From CBDDBH01 sp965225625 (lineage in GTDB: Bacteria > Pseudomonadota > Gammaproteobacteria > JADZEE01), in contig CBDDBH010000033.1 in the NCBI GenBank assembly GCA_965225625.1, positions 186,001 to 250,000 of the forward strand: DNA of 64,000 bases, given 5' to 3'. The notes below the pieces were generated by a model that saw only the letters and a program-made list of their open reading frames with translations, was not told the origin of the DNA and did no database searches. How positions within the stretch are numbered: position 1 is the stretch's first letter; every line of letters starts with the position of its first letter. Below are positions 56,119 through 63,863 of this stretch, piece after piece. A program made the position numbers and the translations under genes.

Positions 56119-56341
56119 ACATCCCGCCGCTGGAAACTTGAATTATATCTACGGTAGAGTTTTCACACACTCTCGGCCGGGAAGCGACCCACGGCAATCG
56201 ACGGTGGTAGCCGCAACTTTCGCGAAAACGATGTTTGGGCGGCCTGACGGAAGCGCCGTCTAGTTAATAATGACCCCCTTAGTAACTGTCGCGAAAACAG
56301 TCATTAACCGGAAAGTGAATATGTGGCCCACACCCTCCTAG

Positions 56342-56659
56342 TTACTCCATCCACAACCGGTAGATTAACATCGCGAAGACAAGACCACTCACCAACAGCA
56401 TTATCGACAAGGGCAGACTGAGAATCCAAACAGCAATGATCTGCAGTCCCTTGTAACTCATGTTTGTAATCGGCGTTAAATCAACCTCGAAATACGCGAA
56501 CAGGGCCGTAACCGGCATCTCATGCCAATCCCCGGTCTTTAGCCACCCCCAACATTGGAATCCAAGGACGACGAAGCAACCCAATAGGCCAATCCAACAA
56601 AAAAACTTCGCGGCGGCCGGCGCTATTGATTGCTTCCAAGCATCTTTGAAACGCGACAT
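56342..56659 (-). CDS. Small two-TM membrane protein
   Basis: 105 residues with two hydrophobic helices (FFCWIGLLGCFVVLGFQCW and IIAVWILSLPLSIMLLVSGL) and a short polar loop. No motif or family recognised. Lies alone between the IS remnant and gene-poor DNA. Confidence 0.5.
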   Translation of the reverse strand: MSRFKDAWKQSIAPAAAKFFCWIGLLGCFVVLGFQCWGWLKTGDWHEMPVTALFAYFEVDLTPITNMSYKGLQIIAVWILSLPLSIMLLVSGLVFAMLIYRLWME

Positions 56660-56963
56660 TTACTTAAGACCGATTTTATAGAGGAGTCGCCGTTGGGCGC
56701 AGCAATCTTTCCATGCAGCGCCCGAACTCGCAGACGGAACCCTCAGACCAACTATGGCAAAAACAAATTGAAAACCCCACAAAAGCACATCGCGGCACAC
56801 CTCGCCCATTTTTTTGCGTCGATAAGCGCTTCTATCTTTTCTAATTCTATACGCGGCAGGCCACATTCTTAACCCCTGACTCAATAAGCATAGGAGATAT
56901 TCCTGGGCAAGAAAGCGCCGCCCGTGAATGCATTCCAGGTTCCAATCTGCCACGATTTAGGCT
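56660..56963. other. Gap without a supported gene
   Basis: About 300 bp between the two-TM protein and the 51-codon frame. Frames are short and overlapping on both strands. Nothing is supported. Confidence 0.35.
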
Positions 56964-57119
56964 ATGCATCCCTGTCCCGAATTACTCGATGACACCAACG
57001 GTAACCGTAACCCGATCAACCGGAGTCCCAATCCCCGACTACCCCCGGCCTGTATCCTGGCAGATGGGACCCATCCGCGAGTAGGTGTTGCACACGCCGT
57101 AGAGGTGAAAGTCGGTTAG
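56964..57119 (+). CDS. Possible 51-residue frame of a repeated degenerate family
   Basis: ATG 56964 to TAG 57117-57119. The product contains ELLDDTNGNRNPINRSPNPR, then LPPACILADGTHPRVG and the end AHAVEVKVG. A related frame at 58315-58428 reads HLLDGNDGNHSCFDRNPNPL then ALFLADGTH, and the direct repeat at 53274 encodes AHAVEVVVG-stop. Conservation at the protein level in one frame suggests a once-coding family, now fragmentary. Not recognised. Confidence 0.35.
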   Translation: MHPCPELLDDTNGNRNPINRSPNPRLPPACILADGTHPRVGVAHAVEVKVG

Positions 57120-57125
57120 ATCGGC
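57087..57125. repeat. Direct repeat, copy 2
   Basis: 39 bp, 35 identical to 53274-53312 in the same orientation. Together they bracket the radical SAM gene, the peptide frame, the IS1182 remnant and the two-TM gene (about 3.8 kb), and both end in the same translated tail. Confidence 0.7.
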
Positions 57126-57145
57126 GAGAGTGTCAAGGGCGGGCA

Positions 57146-57319
57146 ATGCGGAAATCGTTTTGTGTGTGCCTGTCTGTTTCGCCTCCGCAGGAAGCTGAGT
57201 GGGACAGACACAGGAAGCGATTCGCGCGCCGGCGCTGTGGCAAGCACGGTGATGTCTACCTAGCTATCCGCAAGTGGCTTGAAGACAACCTCGATGGCTG
57301 GCTTGCAGATCGCCCTTAA
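57146..57319 (+). CDS. Possible 57-residue frame
   Basis: ATG 57146 preceded by AAGGGCGGG; stops at TAA 57317-57319. The C-terminal half is protein-like (CGKHGDVYLAIRKWLEDNLD, GWLADRP). Might be a small gene or the 3' fragment of a decayed one. No family recognised. The 300 bp that follow show no further gene. Confidence 0.3.
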   Translation: MRKSFCVCLSVSPPQEAEWDRHRKRFARRRCGKHGDVYLAIRKWLEDNLDGWLADRP

Positions 57320-57641
57320 ACAGCCGGGCCTTTTCTGCGGAAGCCCGCTGCAGTTTGCCGGTTTTTCTTTGCTAGGGTTTGTCAGATTGTAAAAGTTTCC
57401 ATGAGAATATTTCCTTACGCTTGTTAGCCAGGGGCTAGAAAAGGGGTGCGCTATGAAACGGTTACTGCCGTTGTTGGTGACGAAACCTGCTCAAAGGTTA
57501 ACTTTACAGGACAAAATAAAGGATGCGCGTTAGTACATTTCTGAAGACGATGATCTGCGACTCAGATTCAACAAATTAGGGCTAGCGCAATGTAGACTGC
57601 GAACACTAATCGATAACCGAACCCTGTTAAGAGGTCAACTC

Positions 57642-58061
57642 ATGAAAGCAATCGTGTTTTGGTTGACAATTTCCGTTTCACTCCATGCACACGCAGCTGA
57701 TGGCAATGAATTACTCAGCCAATGTGAAGCTGCAATTCGAGTTCTCGACACCGAGTCTGATGTCGACATGTCTTCTGTAGATATAGATTGGGTAGGGGAT
57801 GTGGGCAATGGGGGTATCTGCATGGGTTATCTAAAAGGCATTCGGGACACTCTCCTGGTATATTCATCCGATTCATCCGTGGAAAAAGAAGCTTGGAAAA
57901 AGCTGACAGCAATATGTCTGCCAGCTGAAGGTATTACCAACGCGCAGGCAGCACGGGTTCAGCATAAATTCATGCGCGAGAATACAGATACTCTTGACAA
58001 ACCGGAGATTGTCGTTGCGCTGCTTGGTTTTGCGAACGCGTTTCCCTGCGACTCACGCTGA
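57642..58061 (+). CDS. Rap1a/Tai-family immunity-like protein
   Basis: 139 residues, signal peptide (AIVFWLTISVSLHAHAA), mature helical domain with the cysteine pattern of Rap1a/Tai proteins (LLSQCEAAI, GGICMGYLKGIRDTL, AICLPAEGITNAQAARV, ANAFPCDSR): four cysteines for two disulfides. Rap1a/Tai proteins neutralise periplasmic type VI secretion effectors. No effector or secretion gene is in the window, so it is an orphan, as many members are. Located in the accessory region near the tRNA cluster. Confidence 0.8.
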   Translation: MKAIVFWLTISVSLHAHAADGNELLSQCEAAIRVLDTESDVDMSSVDIDWVGDVGNGGICMGYLKGIRDTLLVYSSDSSVEKEAWKKLTAICLPAEGITNAQAARVQHKFMRENTDTLDKPEIVVALLGFANAFPCDSR

Positions 58062-59015
58062 CCTGCTGTGCGGCGAGATTCCTTACGCTGAACACCACAT
58101 CCAAAGACGAATGAGGGTTATGACGACGGGTTTTCGGAGGGTCAGGACGATATATGTTCTGATCTAGAGCGGGACTATCCGCGGTTAAATGTAAGTGAGT
58201 TCTGTCCGTAGTGGTCCAGTTAGTAACTCACGCCCCCAACAGCCCCCGCACACTGTTGGGGGTGTACGCCCGGCCGTGTCTGTTGGCGTGGCCGTGTTTC
58301 GGCAACTCGGCTGTATGGCGCTGATGCATTTACTGGATGGCAACGACGGGAACCATTCCTGCTTCGATAGGAATCCTAATCCGCTGCTACCCCGGGCCCT
58401 GTTCCTGGCAGATGGGACCCATTGTTTCCAGGAATCGATTGCTTCTCTGTCTAAATTCACGGATGCAGGCGGAAAGGACGACTCAGCTTCTGCGGGCGAA
58501 AGTTGCCCGGGTTCTCTGCCGCATTGCGGACAGGATCAGCACTGATCTAAGTACATTGCTAGACCGGAACATTAATGCGACCTACTACAAGGAAAGAGAA
58601 AAAAGTAGGCTCTGGGAGGAGAGGCAAAAGGGGCGACAACGCCAAGAAAGCATGCGTGAAAGAATGCGCTATCGTGACAAAGACTAGTTCATAACCACCC
58701 GCTCCACCGACGCGACCAACACGTCCCGCAGTCCGTCCGAGAAGACGCGCAATATTCCGCGCCAATGTGCGGTAATATTTCATTGCTGCTTCCCAAGTCG
58801 TTTACTCGACGACGACCATGGGAGTCATACGTGAAAAGACCGGAGTCCCAAAGTCCGACTACCCCCCGGTCCCGTCACTGGGAAAGCATGCTTTTTGAAT
58901 ACGCGACTTATTCAAGATCCGAGCGCGTGGACAGTCCCGACTACCCAAATACCCCGCCCCAACCCCGTCCCCTAGAGGGAGGGCAGCTATGCTTTTTTGA
59001 ATGAATCAGCGGTAG
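58062..59015. other. Gene-poor accessory DNA with degenerate repeated frames
   Basis: Contains the frame at about 58315-58428 (LLDGNDGNHSCFDRNPNPLL...LADGTH) related to 56964-57119, and a charged segment near 58540-58687 (YYKEREKSRLWEERQKGRQR). A further degenerate CCGGAGTCCCAAAGTCCGAC copy lies near 58833-58870. The pieces are in conflicting frames; no intact gene is supported. Confidence 0.4.
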
Positions 59016-59042
59016 GGGTGGTGGGCTTAACCCGGTGGGGAG

Positions 59043-59165
59043 GTGCGCCCAAAGGGGTGACCGCCTGCAAGCCTGGAGTTGCTACGGAGCGCAGGTATGA
59101 GAGCAAGTTGCTAGGCAGTACACACTAGTCACCTCTACCGGGGAACTTGACGCCACCTCCGGACC
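59043..59165 (+). ncRNA. Possible 5' fragment of a group II intron
   Basis: Begins GTGCGCCCAAAGGGGTGACC and continues CGCCTGCAAGCC, the pattern of a bacterial group II intron 5' end (GUGYG plus domain I start). No reverse transcriptase frame, domain V hairpin or 3' end is visible downstream before the tRNA-Lys gene, so if correct it is a truncated remnant. Called on pattern only. Confidence 0.3.
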
Positions 59166-59270
59166 CGTCCCTGACAGTCTCGGCCTGTCTTCGAACGATT
59201 CAACCTAGCACCAACATAGCACCAAACTGAAGTGCCATTAGATTCAAAACATAACTTATTGATTTAATTG

Positions 59271-59343
59271 TGGGCCGTCGGGGAATCGAACCCCGAACCC
59301 CCTGATTAAGAGTCAGATGCTCTACCAATTGAGCTAACGGCCC
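59271..59343 (-). tRNA. tRNA-Lys (CUU)
   Basis: Complement strand begins GGGCCGTTAGCTCAATTGGT, with anticodon loop ACTCTTAAT (CUU), T-loop GGTTCGATTCC and closing ACGGCCC plus discriminator A. The full cloverleaf pairs. It is the boundary of the accessory stretch to the left, a usual integration hotspot. Confidence 0.93.
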
Positions 59344-59376
59344 GTTGTTTTGCAGATGGACGGTGGGTATTGATTA

Positions 59377-59412
59377 CCCCTCACCCTAGCCCTCTCCCAC
59401 AGCGAGAGGGGA
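59377..59412. repeat. CCCCTC...GAGGGG palindromic intergenic repeat
   Basis: CCCCTCACCCTAGCCCTCTC then CCACAGCGAGAGGGG; the same hairpin type as at 8793-8830 and 59541-59641. It sits between the tRNA-His and tRNA-Lys genes. Confidence 0.75.
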
Positions 59413-59422
59413 CTTAAATTGG

Positions 59423-59496
59423 GGTGAACGACGGGGCTCGAACCCGCGACCGCCGGAATCACAATCCGGAGCTCTACCAACTGAGCTACGCTCACC
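59423..59496 (-). tRNA. tRNA-His (GUG)
   Basis: Complement begins GGTGAGCGTAGCTCAGTTGG, including the extra 5' G(-1) typical of tRNA-His opposite C73; anticodon loop ATTGTGATT (GUG); T-arm GGGTTCGAGCCC. A CCA follows directly in the DNA. Confidence 0.93.
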
Positions 59497-59540
59497 GTAA
59501 ATCTCATGTTTAGTTTGGGGTTGAGCTGCGCTCGTTTTCA

Positions 59541-59641
59541 CCCCTCACCCTAACCCTCTCCCGGAGGGAGAGGGATGCTTCGTTTTGCCTCTCCCAGAAG
59601 GGAGAGGAGATGCTTCGTTTGCCTCTCCTGGAGGGAGAGAA
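59541..59641. repeat. Tandem CCTCTCCC/GGGAGAGG hairpins
   Basis: Three successive hairpins, each built on CCTCTCCC...GGGAGAGG, the first preceded by CCCCTCACCCTAACCCT, separated by ATGCTTCGTTTTGCC-like spacers. They separate tRNA-Arg from tRNA-His and are related to the copies at 8793 and 59377. Confidence 0.75.
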
Positions 59642-59652
59642 AATCTTGCATT

Positions 59653-59952
59653 TGGCGCGCCCGGCAGGACTCGAACCTGCAACCCCCGGCTTAGCTTACC
59701 AACTACTGCTTTCGCAGCCTCCGCAAGCGGAGTTTGTGGTCTGGACTATCTCTTCACCGTCTCAGGTGCCGCACGTATAGTCTCTACGGAGCCCTATGAT
59801 ATCGATTTCATCGCAGGTTTCCACGGGATTGCCATCAGCATGACCTGTTAAGGTTTCCCCGTTACGGTGCGGTCCACTCTAAAGGTTCGCTTCCCTGTAG
59901 AGGCTCCACTTAACGTAAAGGCCGGTGCTCTATCCGGTTGAGCTACGGGCGC
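59653..59952 (-). tRNA. tRNA-Arg (UCU) interrupted by a group I intron
   Basis: The 5' exon (59952-59918) is GCGCCCGTAGCTCAACCGGA... ending CCGGCCTT; the 3' exon (59694-59656) is CTAAGCCGGGGGTTGCAGGT... ending CGGGCGCG, followed by an encoded CCA. Joined they give a 74-nt tRNA plus CCA with loop CTTCTAA, that is anticodon UCU. The intron interrupts the anticodon between its first and second bases. Acceptor, D, anticodon and T stems all pair. Confidence 0.93.
59695..59917 (-). mobile_element. Group I intron (223 nt, no ORF) in the tRNA-Arg anticodon loop
   Basis: Starts after a U and ends with G, as group I introns do. The core GTAGAGACTATACG...GGCACC and GGTGAAGAGATAGTCCAG corresponds closely to the P3/P7/P8 region of the Azoarcus tRNA-Ile intron (IC3 subgroup), including the AGACUA/UAGUCC P7 pairing. 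Its length is close to that 205-nt intron and it has no endonuclease gene. Expected to self-splice. Known bacterial tRNA introns of this type lie in tRNA-Leu(UAA), tRNA-Arg(CCU), tRNA-Ile(CAU) and tRNA-fMet. Confidence 0.92.
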
Positions 59953-59999
59953 GGTGCATCGCTACATTTACCTGCGGCGAGCGCTCGCCGCGTAATTGG

Positions 60000-60073
<74 letters not shown>

Positions 60074-60188
60074 AATACGCGGCGCGGCGAATCATACGCA
60101 CGCGCAGATAAGCGGTCAATTATAGTCCGGAAAGGTCCTTGATCGGCGTTCATGGGATCCGGCGCGTCGGTAAATCGACATTTCGTGC

Positions 60189-61592
60189 TTATCCGCGCCG
60201 CCATGACGTGCCCGTGGGCCCATCTTCCAGAGCAATGCCGGCGGCCGCGAGGTCGTCACGGAGGCGATCGGCTTCGGCAAAATCCTTCGCCTTTCTAGCA
60301 GCATTACGGGCATCAATGCGCGCCTGAATGGATGTGTCGTCGAAGTCACCGGCATCTTCCGAGCCGCCTTTGAGATAAGCGTCCGGATCAGCCTCGAGCA
60401 GACCGAGAACCCCGGCCAGCAATTTCAGACCGCAGGCCAATGCCGCCGCGCTCTGCGGATCGGTGTCGCGTCGGCGATTAACGTCGCGTGCCATATCGAA
60501 CAGTACGGCAGTGGCTTCCGGCGTATTGAAGTCGTCCTCCATTGCCGCGTGGAATCGCCCCTCGTAGTCAGCCGTTTGAGGCGGCGTATCGGCTAATCCT
60601 CGTACCGCAGTATACAAACGCGCAAGCGCGGATTTGGCGATATCCAGATTATCTTCTGAGTAATTCAACGGGCTGCGGTAATGACTAGCCAGAATAAAAA
60701 AGCGAACATCTTCCGCCTGGTAACGCTTCAGGATCTCGCGCACGGTGAAAAAATTTCCCAGCGATTTCGACATCTTCTCTTCATCGATGCGCACGAAACC
60801 GTTGTGAACCCAGATATTGACGAATGACTCGCCGGTCGCACCCTCGGATTGGGCGATCTCATTCTCGTGATGCGGAAACTGAAGATCCTGGCCGCCACCG
60901 TGAATGTCGAAATGATTTCCCAGGCAGTGCATGGACATCGCCGAGCACTCGATGTGCCAGCCTGGTCGCCCTGCTCCCCATGGCGAGTTCCATTGCGGCT
61001 GGCCCGGCTTTGCCGCCTTCCAGAGGACAAAATCAAGCGGGTCACGCTTGTCTTCGTCGATGTCCACGCGTGCACCGCTGCGTAATTCATCGGTGCGTTT
61101 TCCGGAAAGCTGGCCGTAGCCGGCAAAGCTGTGAACCGAATAATAGACATCGCCGTTACCGGCGGCATACGCATGGCCGCGCTCTATTAAACGTTCGATC
61201 AACGCCACGATTTGCTCGATGTGATCCGTCGCCCGCGGCTCCTCATCGGGTGGCAGGTTGCCAAGCGCCGCTGCATCCTCGCGCATATAGCCAATAAACC
61301 GCTCCGTCAGAGTGTCGATTGACTCGCCGGCCTCGGCAGCGCGCTTGATAATTTTGTCGTCAATGTCAGTGATGTTACGCACGTAGAGCACATTCAGTCC
61401 TCGCGCCCGCAGATAGCGCGTGATCATGTCGAACACGACTAACACCCGACCGTGACCGAGATGGCAATAGTCGTACACGGTCATACCGCAAACGTACATG
61501 CGTACCTGATTCGTACGCAGCGGCTCGAGCGGTTCCTTGCGTCCCGTCAGACTGTTGTAGATGGTGATCGAGGCAGGCATCGATGTTGTCAC
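60189..61592 (-). CDS. cysS: Cysteinyl-tRNA synthetase
   Basis: 467 residues, normal length. Class I synthetase signatures: CHLGHGRVLVVFDM (HIGH motif) and EEKMSKSLGNFFTVRE (KMSKS). Zinc ligands Cys in MYVCGMTVYDYC, Cys in GWHIECSAM and His in FPHHENEIAQSEG select cysteine. C-terminal helical anticodon-binding part with GGSEDAGDFDDTSIQARIDA. Charges tRNA-Cys in the cytoplasm. Divergent from the peptidyl-prolyl isomerase genes and adjacent to the tRNA cluster, as in many gammaproteobacteria. Confidence 0.97.
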   Translation of the reverse strand: MTTSMPASITIYNSLTGRKEPLEPLRTNQVRMYVCGMTVYDYCHLGHGRVLVVFDMITRYLRARGLNVLYVRNITDIDDKIIKRAAEAGESIDTLTERFIGYMREDAAALGNLPPDEEPRATDHIEQIVALIERLIERGHAYAAGNGDVYYSVHSFAGYGQLSGKRTDELRSGARVDIDEDKRDPLDFVLWKAAKPGQPQWNSPWGAGRPGWHIECSAMSMHCLGNHFDIHGGGQDLQFPHHENEIAQSEGATGESFVNIWVHNGFVRIDEEKMSKSLGNFFTVREILKRYQAEDVRFFILASHYRSPLNYSEDNLDIAKSALARLYTAVRGLADTPPQTADYEGRFHAAMEDDFNTPEATAVLFDMARDVNRRRDTDPQSAAALACGLKLLAGVLGLLEADPDAYLKGGSEDAGDFDDTSIQARIDARNAARKAKDFAEADRLRDDLAAAGIALEDGPTGTSWRRG

Positions 61593-61675
61593 AGTGGCGT
61601 CAGATGGCTCGCTGGTATCGCGCGCGCATGTTACAGTAACGCAACGCCGTCACAAAAAGAAACCTCTGAATTGGC

Positions 61676-62281
61676 ATGCGTATCCGCGCACTTACCCCAC
61701 ATAGTTTTACTCTCGTCGCACTGGCTGTACTGCTGTTCTGCACTCACGCCGTTGCCGCGCCACCGCAGGTCGAACTGCAGACCAGCATGGGCTCGATTAC
61801 GGTTGAACTGGATCCGGAGGCGGCGCCCACTACGGTCGCGAATTTTTTGCAATATGTGAACGATGGTTTTTACGATGGGACCATCTTTCACCGTGTCATT
61901 GACAAATTCATGATCCAGGGCGGTGGTTTTACGCCCCAGTTCCAGCAAAAGCCTACGCGCCCGATGATCCCCAATGAGGCCGACAATCGTATCAAAAATC
62001 GCCGCGGCACGATTGCCATGGCGCGCACCAGCGACCCACATTCCGCGACCGCGCAATTTTTTATCAACACCTCGGAAAACACCCCGCTTAATCATCGCTC
62101 CAAAACTGAGCGTGGCTGGGGTTACTGCGTGTTCGGTGTGGTCATTCGCGGCATGGACGTAGTGATGAAAATCAACAATACGCGTACCGGCAGCGGCGGC
62201 CCGTTTCCCAAGGACGTCCCGCGTACAGCCGTTGTTATCAATAAGGCATTTCTAATATCGGAGCAAGAGAGTGAAAGTTAA
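61676..62281 (+). CDS. ppiA: Periplasmic peptidyl-prolyl cis-trans isomerase (cyclophilin type)
   Basis: 201 residues. Signal peptide (FTLVALAVLLFCTHAVAA). Cyclophilin fold with active-site Arg in TIFHRVIDKFMIQGGGF, GTIAMARTSDPHSATAQFFI and WGYCVFGVV. Accelerates proline isomerisation during folding of exported proteins. Its end overlaps the next cyclophilin gene by 11 bp, so the two were probably produced by tandem duplication, with one copy keeping the signal peptide. Confidence 0.93.
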   Translation: MRIRALTPHSFTLVALAVLLFCTHAVAAPPQVELQTSMGSITVELDPEAAPTTVANFLQYVNDGFYDGTIFHRVIDKFMIQGGGFTPQFQQKPTRPMIPNEADNRIKNRRGTIAMARTSDPHSATAQFFINTSENTPLNHRSKTERGWGYCVFGVVIRGMDVVMKINNTRTGSGGPFPKDVPRTAVVINKAFLISEQESES

Positions 62282-62771
62282 GATTAAAACCAGTCTCGGC
62301 GAAATCGTCGCCGAACTCGATGCAGTGCGCGCACCCAAAACGGTCGAGAATTTTCTCGCTTACGTCAACGACGGATTTTTTGATGGGACCATTTTCCACC
62401 GAGTAATCAAGGACTTCATGATCCAGGGCGGCGGCTTCGAACCCGAGCTTCGGCAAAAATCCGCACGCGCAGTGGTCGAAAACGAAGCGGACAATGGCTT
62501 GAGCAACCTGTTCGGCACTTTGGCGATGGCTCGTACCGGCGATCCGCATTCCGCCAGCGCTCAGTTCTTTATCAACGTAAAAGACAATCCGTCCCTCAAT
62601 CACACTGCACCCACCAATCAGGGTTGGGGATATTGCGTGTTTGGGGCGGTCACCGAAGGACAAGACGTCATTAACAATATCGCAGAGGTCCCGACCGCCA
62701 CACAGGGCGGCATGCAGGATGTACCGGTAGACGATGTCATGATCGACAAAGTCGAGGTGCTGGAAGAATAA
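62271..62771 (+). CDS. ppiB: Cytoplasmic peptidyl-prolyl cis-trans isomerase B
   Basis: 166 residues, no signal peptide, start MKVKIKTSLGEIVAELDAV. Same cyclophilin motifs as the gene upstream: TIFHRVIKDFMIQGGGFEPE, GTLAMARTGDPHSASAQFFI, GYCVFGAVTEGQDVI. Overlaps ppiA by 11 bp and precedes lpxH by 31 bp, so all three are likely co-transcribed. Confidence 0.95.
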   Translation: MKVKIKTSLGEIVAELDAVRAPKTVENFLAYVNDGFFDGTIFHRVIKDFMIQGGGFEPELRQKSARAVVENEADNGLSNLFGTLAMARTGDPHSASAQFFINVKDNPSLNHTAPTNQGWGYCVFGAVTEGQDVINNIAEVPTATQGGMQDVPVDDVMIDKVEVLEE

Positions 62772-62802
62772 CGACTATCAGCAGCGCGGCCGCTCCGACG
62801 CG

Positions 62803-63540
62803 ATGACGACCCTGTTCGTATCCGACCTGCATTTAAGTGAGGAACGGCCAGAGAAACTCGAGCTCTTTTATGCGCTGCTCGAGCGTGCGGCGCGCAGCGC
62901 AGAGTCCGTATACATACTCGGCGATTTATTCGAGTACTGGCTGGGCGACGACGACGATGCTGAGCCGCACCTAGCCATCGTTGATGCACTCGCCGGACTC
63001 AGATCAGCCGGCCCGTCCGTGCACGTCATGCACGGCAATCGCGATTTCCTGATGGGCAATCGCTTTGGCGAGCTTATCGGCTGCGAACTGATGGACGACC
63101 CCGCCGTCATCACCTTGTATGGGCGGCGTACCCTGCTGATGCACGGCGATCTGCTGTGCACCCAAGATCTGCCCTATCAGGAACTACGTCGCACGGTGCG
63201 CGATCCGAATTGGCAGCACAGCGTACTGGCCAAGCCACTTACGCAGCGCCGCGCCCTCGCCGAACAAATGCGCATCGGCAGCGAGCAGGCTAAGAACGGT
63301 AAACAGGCATTTATCATGGACGTCGAGCAGAGCGCGGTGGAACAATTCATGCTTGCGCATAAGCTCGTATATTTGATCCACGGCCATACCCACCGACCCG
63401 CTTGCCATGAATTTTCGCTTGGTGGTGAGACGGCGTACCGATTCGTGCTCAGTGATTGGTATGAACGCGACGGCGTCCTGGTGTGTAACGACGACGATTG
63501 GCGGCAAATGCGCGTCGAGGAATATGTGAATAGTCCATGA
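62803..63540 (+). CDS. lpxH: UDP-2,3-diacylglucosamine diphosphatase
   Basis: 245 residues. Calcineurin-like metallophosphoesterase with all LpxH motifs: FVSDLHLSEERPEK, ILGDLFEYWLGDDD, MHGNRDFLMGNRFG, LLMHGDLLCT and the final LIHGHTHRPACHE. It hydrolyses UDP-2,3-diacylglucosamine to lipid X in lipid A synthesis at the inner membrane, so the organism makes lipopolysaccharide. Stop overlaps the next ATG by 4 bp. Confidence 0.96.
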   Translation: MTTLFVSDLHLSEERPEKLELFYALLERAARSAESVYILGDLFEYWLGDDDDAEPHLAIVDALAGLRSAGPSVHVMHGNRDFLMGNRFGELIGCELMDDPAVITLYGRRTLLMHGDLLCTQDLPYQELRRTVRDPNWQHSVLAKPLTQRRALAEQMRIGSEQAKNGKQAFIMDVEQSAVEQFMLAHKLVYLIHGHTHRPACHEFSLGGETAYRFVLSDWYERDGVLVCNDDDWRQMRVEEYVNSP

Positions 63541-63863
63541 TAAATCGAAGGCTTAACATCGGATTGCAGACAAGCGTTTTCATTGTCGGTCTCGCGCTCG
63601 GCATGGCCACGTTAGCCGCGGAGCAAACGCCGGCGAAATTGCCGCTGTGCATCGCCTGCCACGGCGCCGACGGGCTCGGGCGCGCTCCAAGCTGGCCTAA
63701 TCTTGCCGGCCAGAAAAAGACCTACCTTGCAAACCAACTTCGAGGTTTTCGCGACGGCGTGATCCCGAGCGTTACCATGCAGCCACTCGTTGTCGAGTTG
63801 AGCGATGCCGACATTGATGAATTGGCTGAGTATTACAGCAATCTTGCGTGTGCGCGGCCGTGA
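63537..63863 (+). CDS. Cytochrome c (c4/c553-like)
   Basis: 108 residues: signal peptide (VFIVGLALGMATLAAEQT), haem motif CIACHGADGLGRAPSWPNLA, GQKKTYLANQLRGFRDG and axial Met in SVTMQPLVVELSDADIDELA. Monohaem periplasmic electron carrier. Begins inside the lpxH stop (ATGA) and its own TGA overlaps a GTG start of the following gene, so it may serve as electron acceptor for the dehydrogenase encoded downstream. Confidence 0.9.
   Translation: MINRRLNIGLQTSVFIVGLALGMATLAAEQTPAKLPLCIACHGADGLGRAPSWPNLAGQKKTYLANQLRGFRDGVIPSVTMQPLVVELSDADIDELAEYYSNLACARP

Noticed and set aside
58195..58687. Two overlapping 116-codon frames as real genes
   Set aside because: They conflict in frame; only short segments look coding and resemble fragments elsewhere in the region.
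59016..59270. tmRNA or RNase P RNA
   Set aside because: Neither the tRNA-like ends of tmRNA nor the conserved RNase P core could be found in this stretch.
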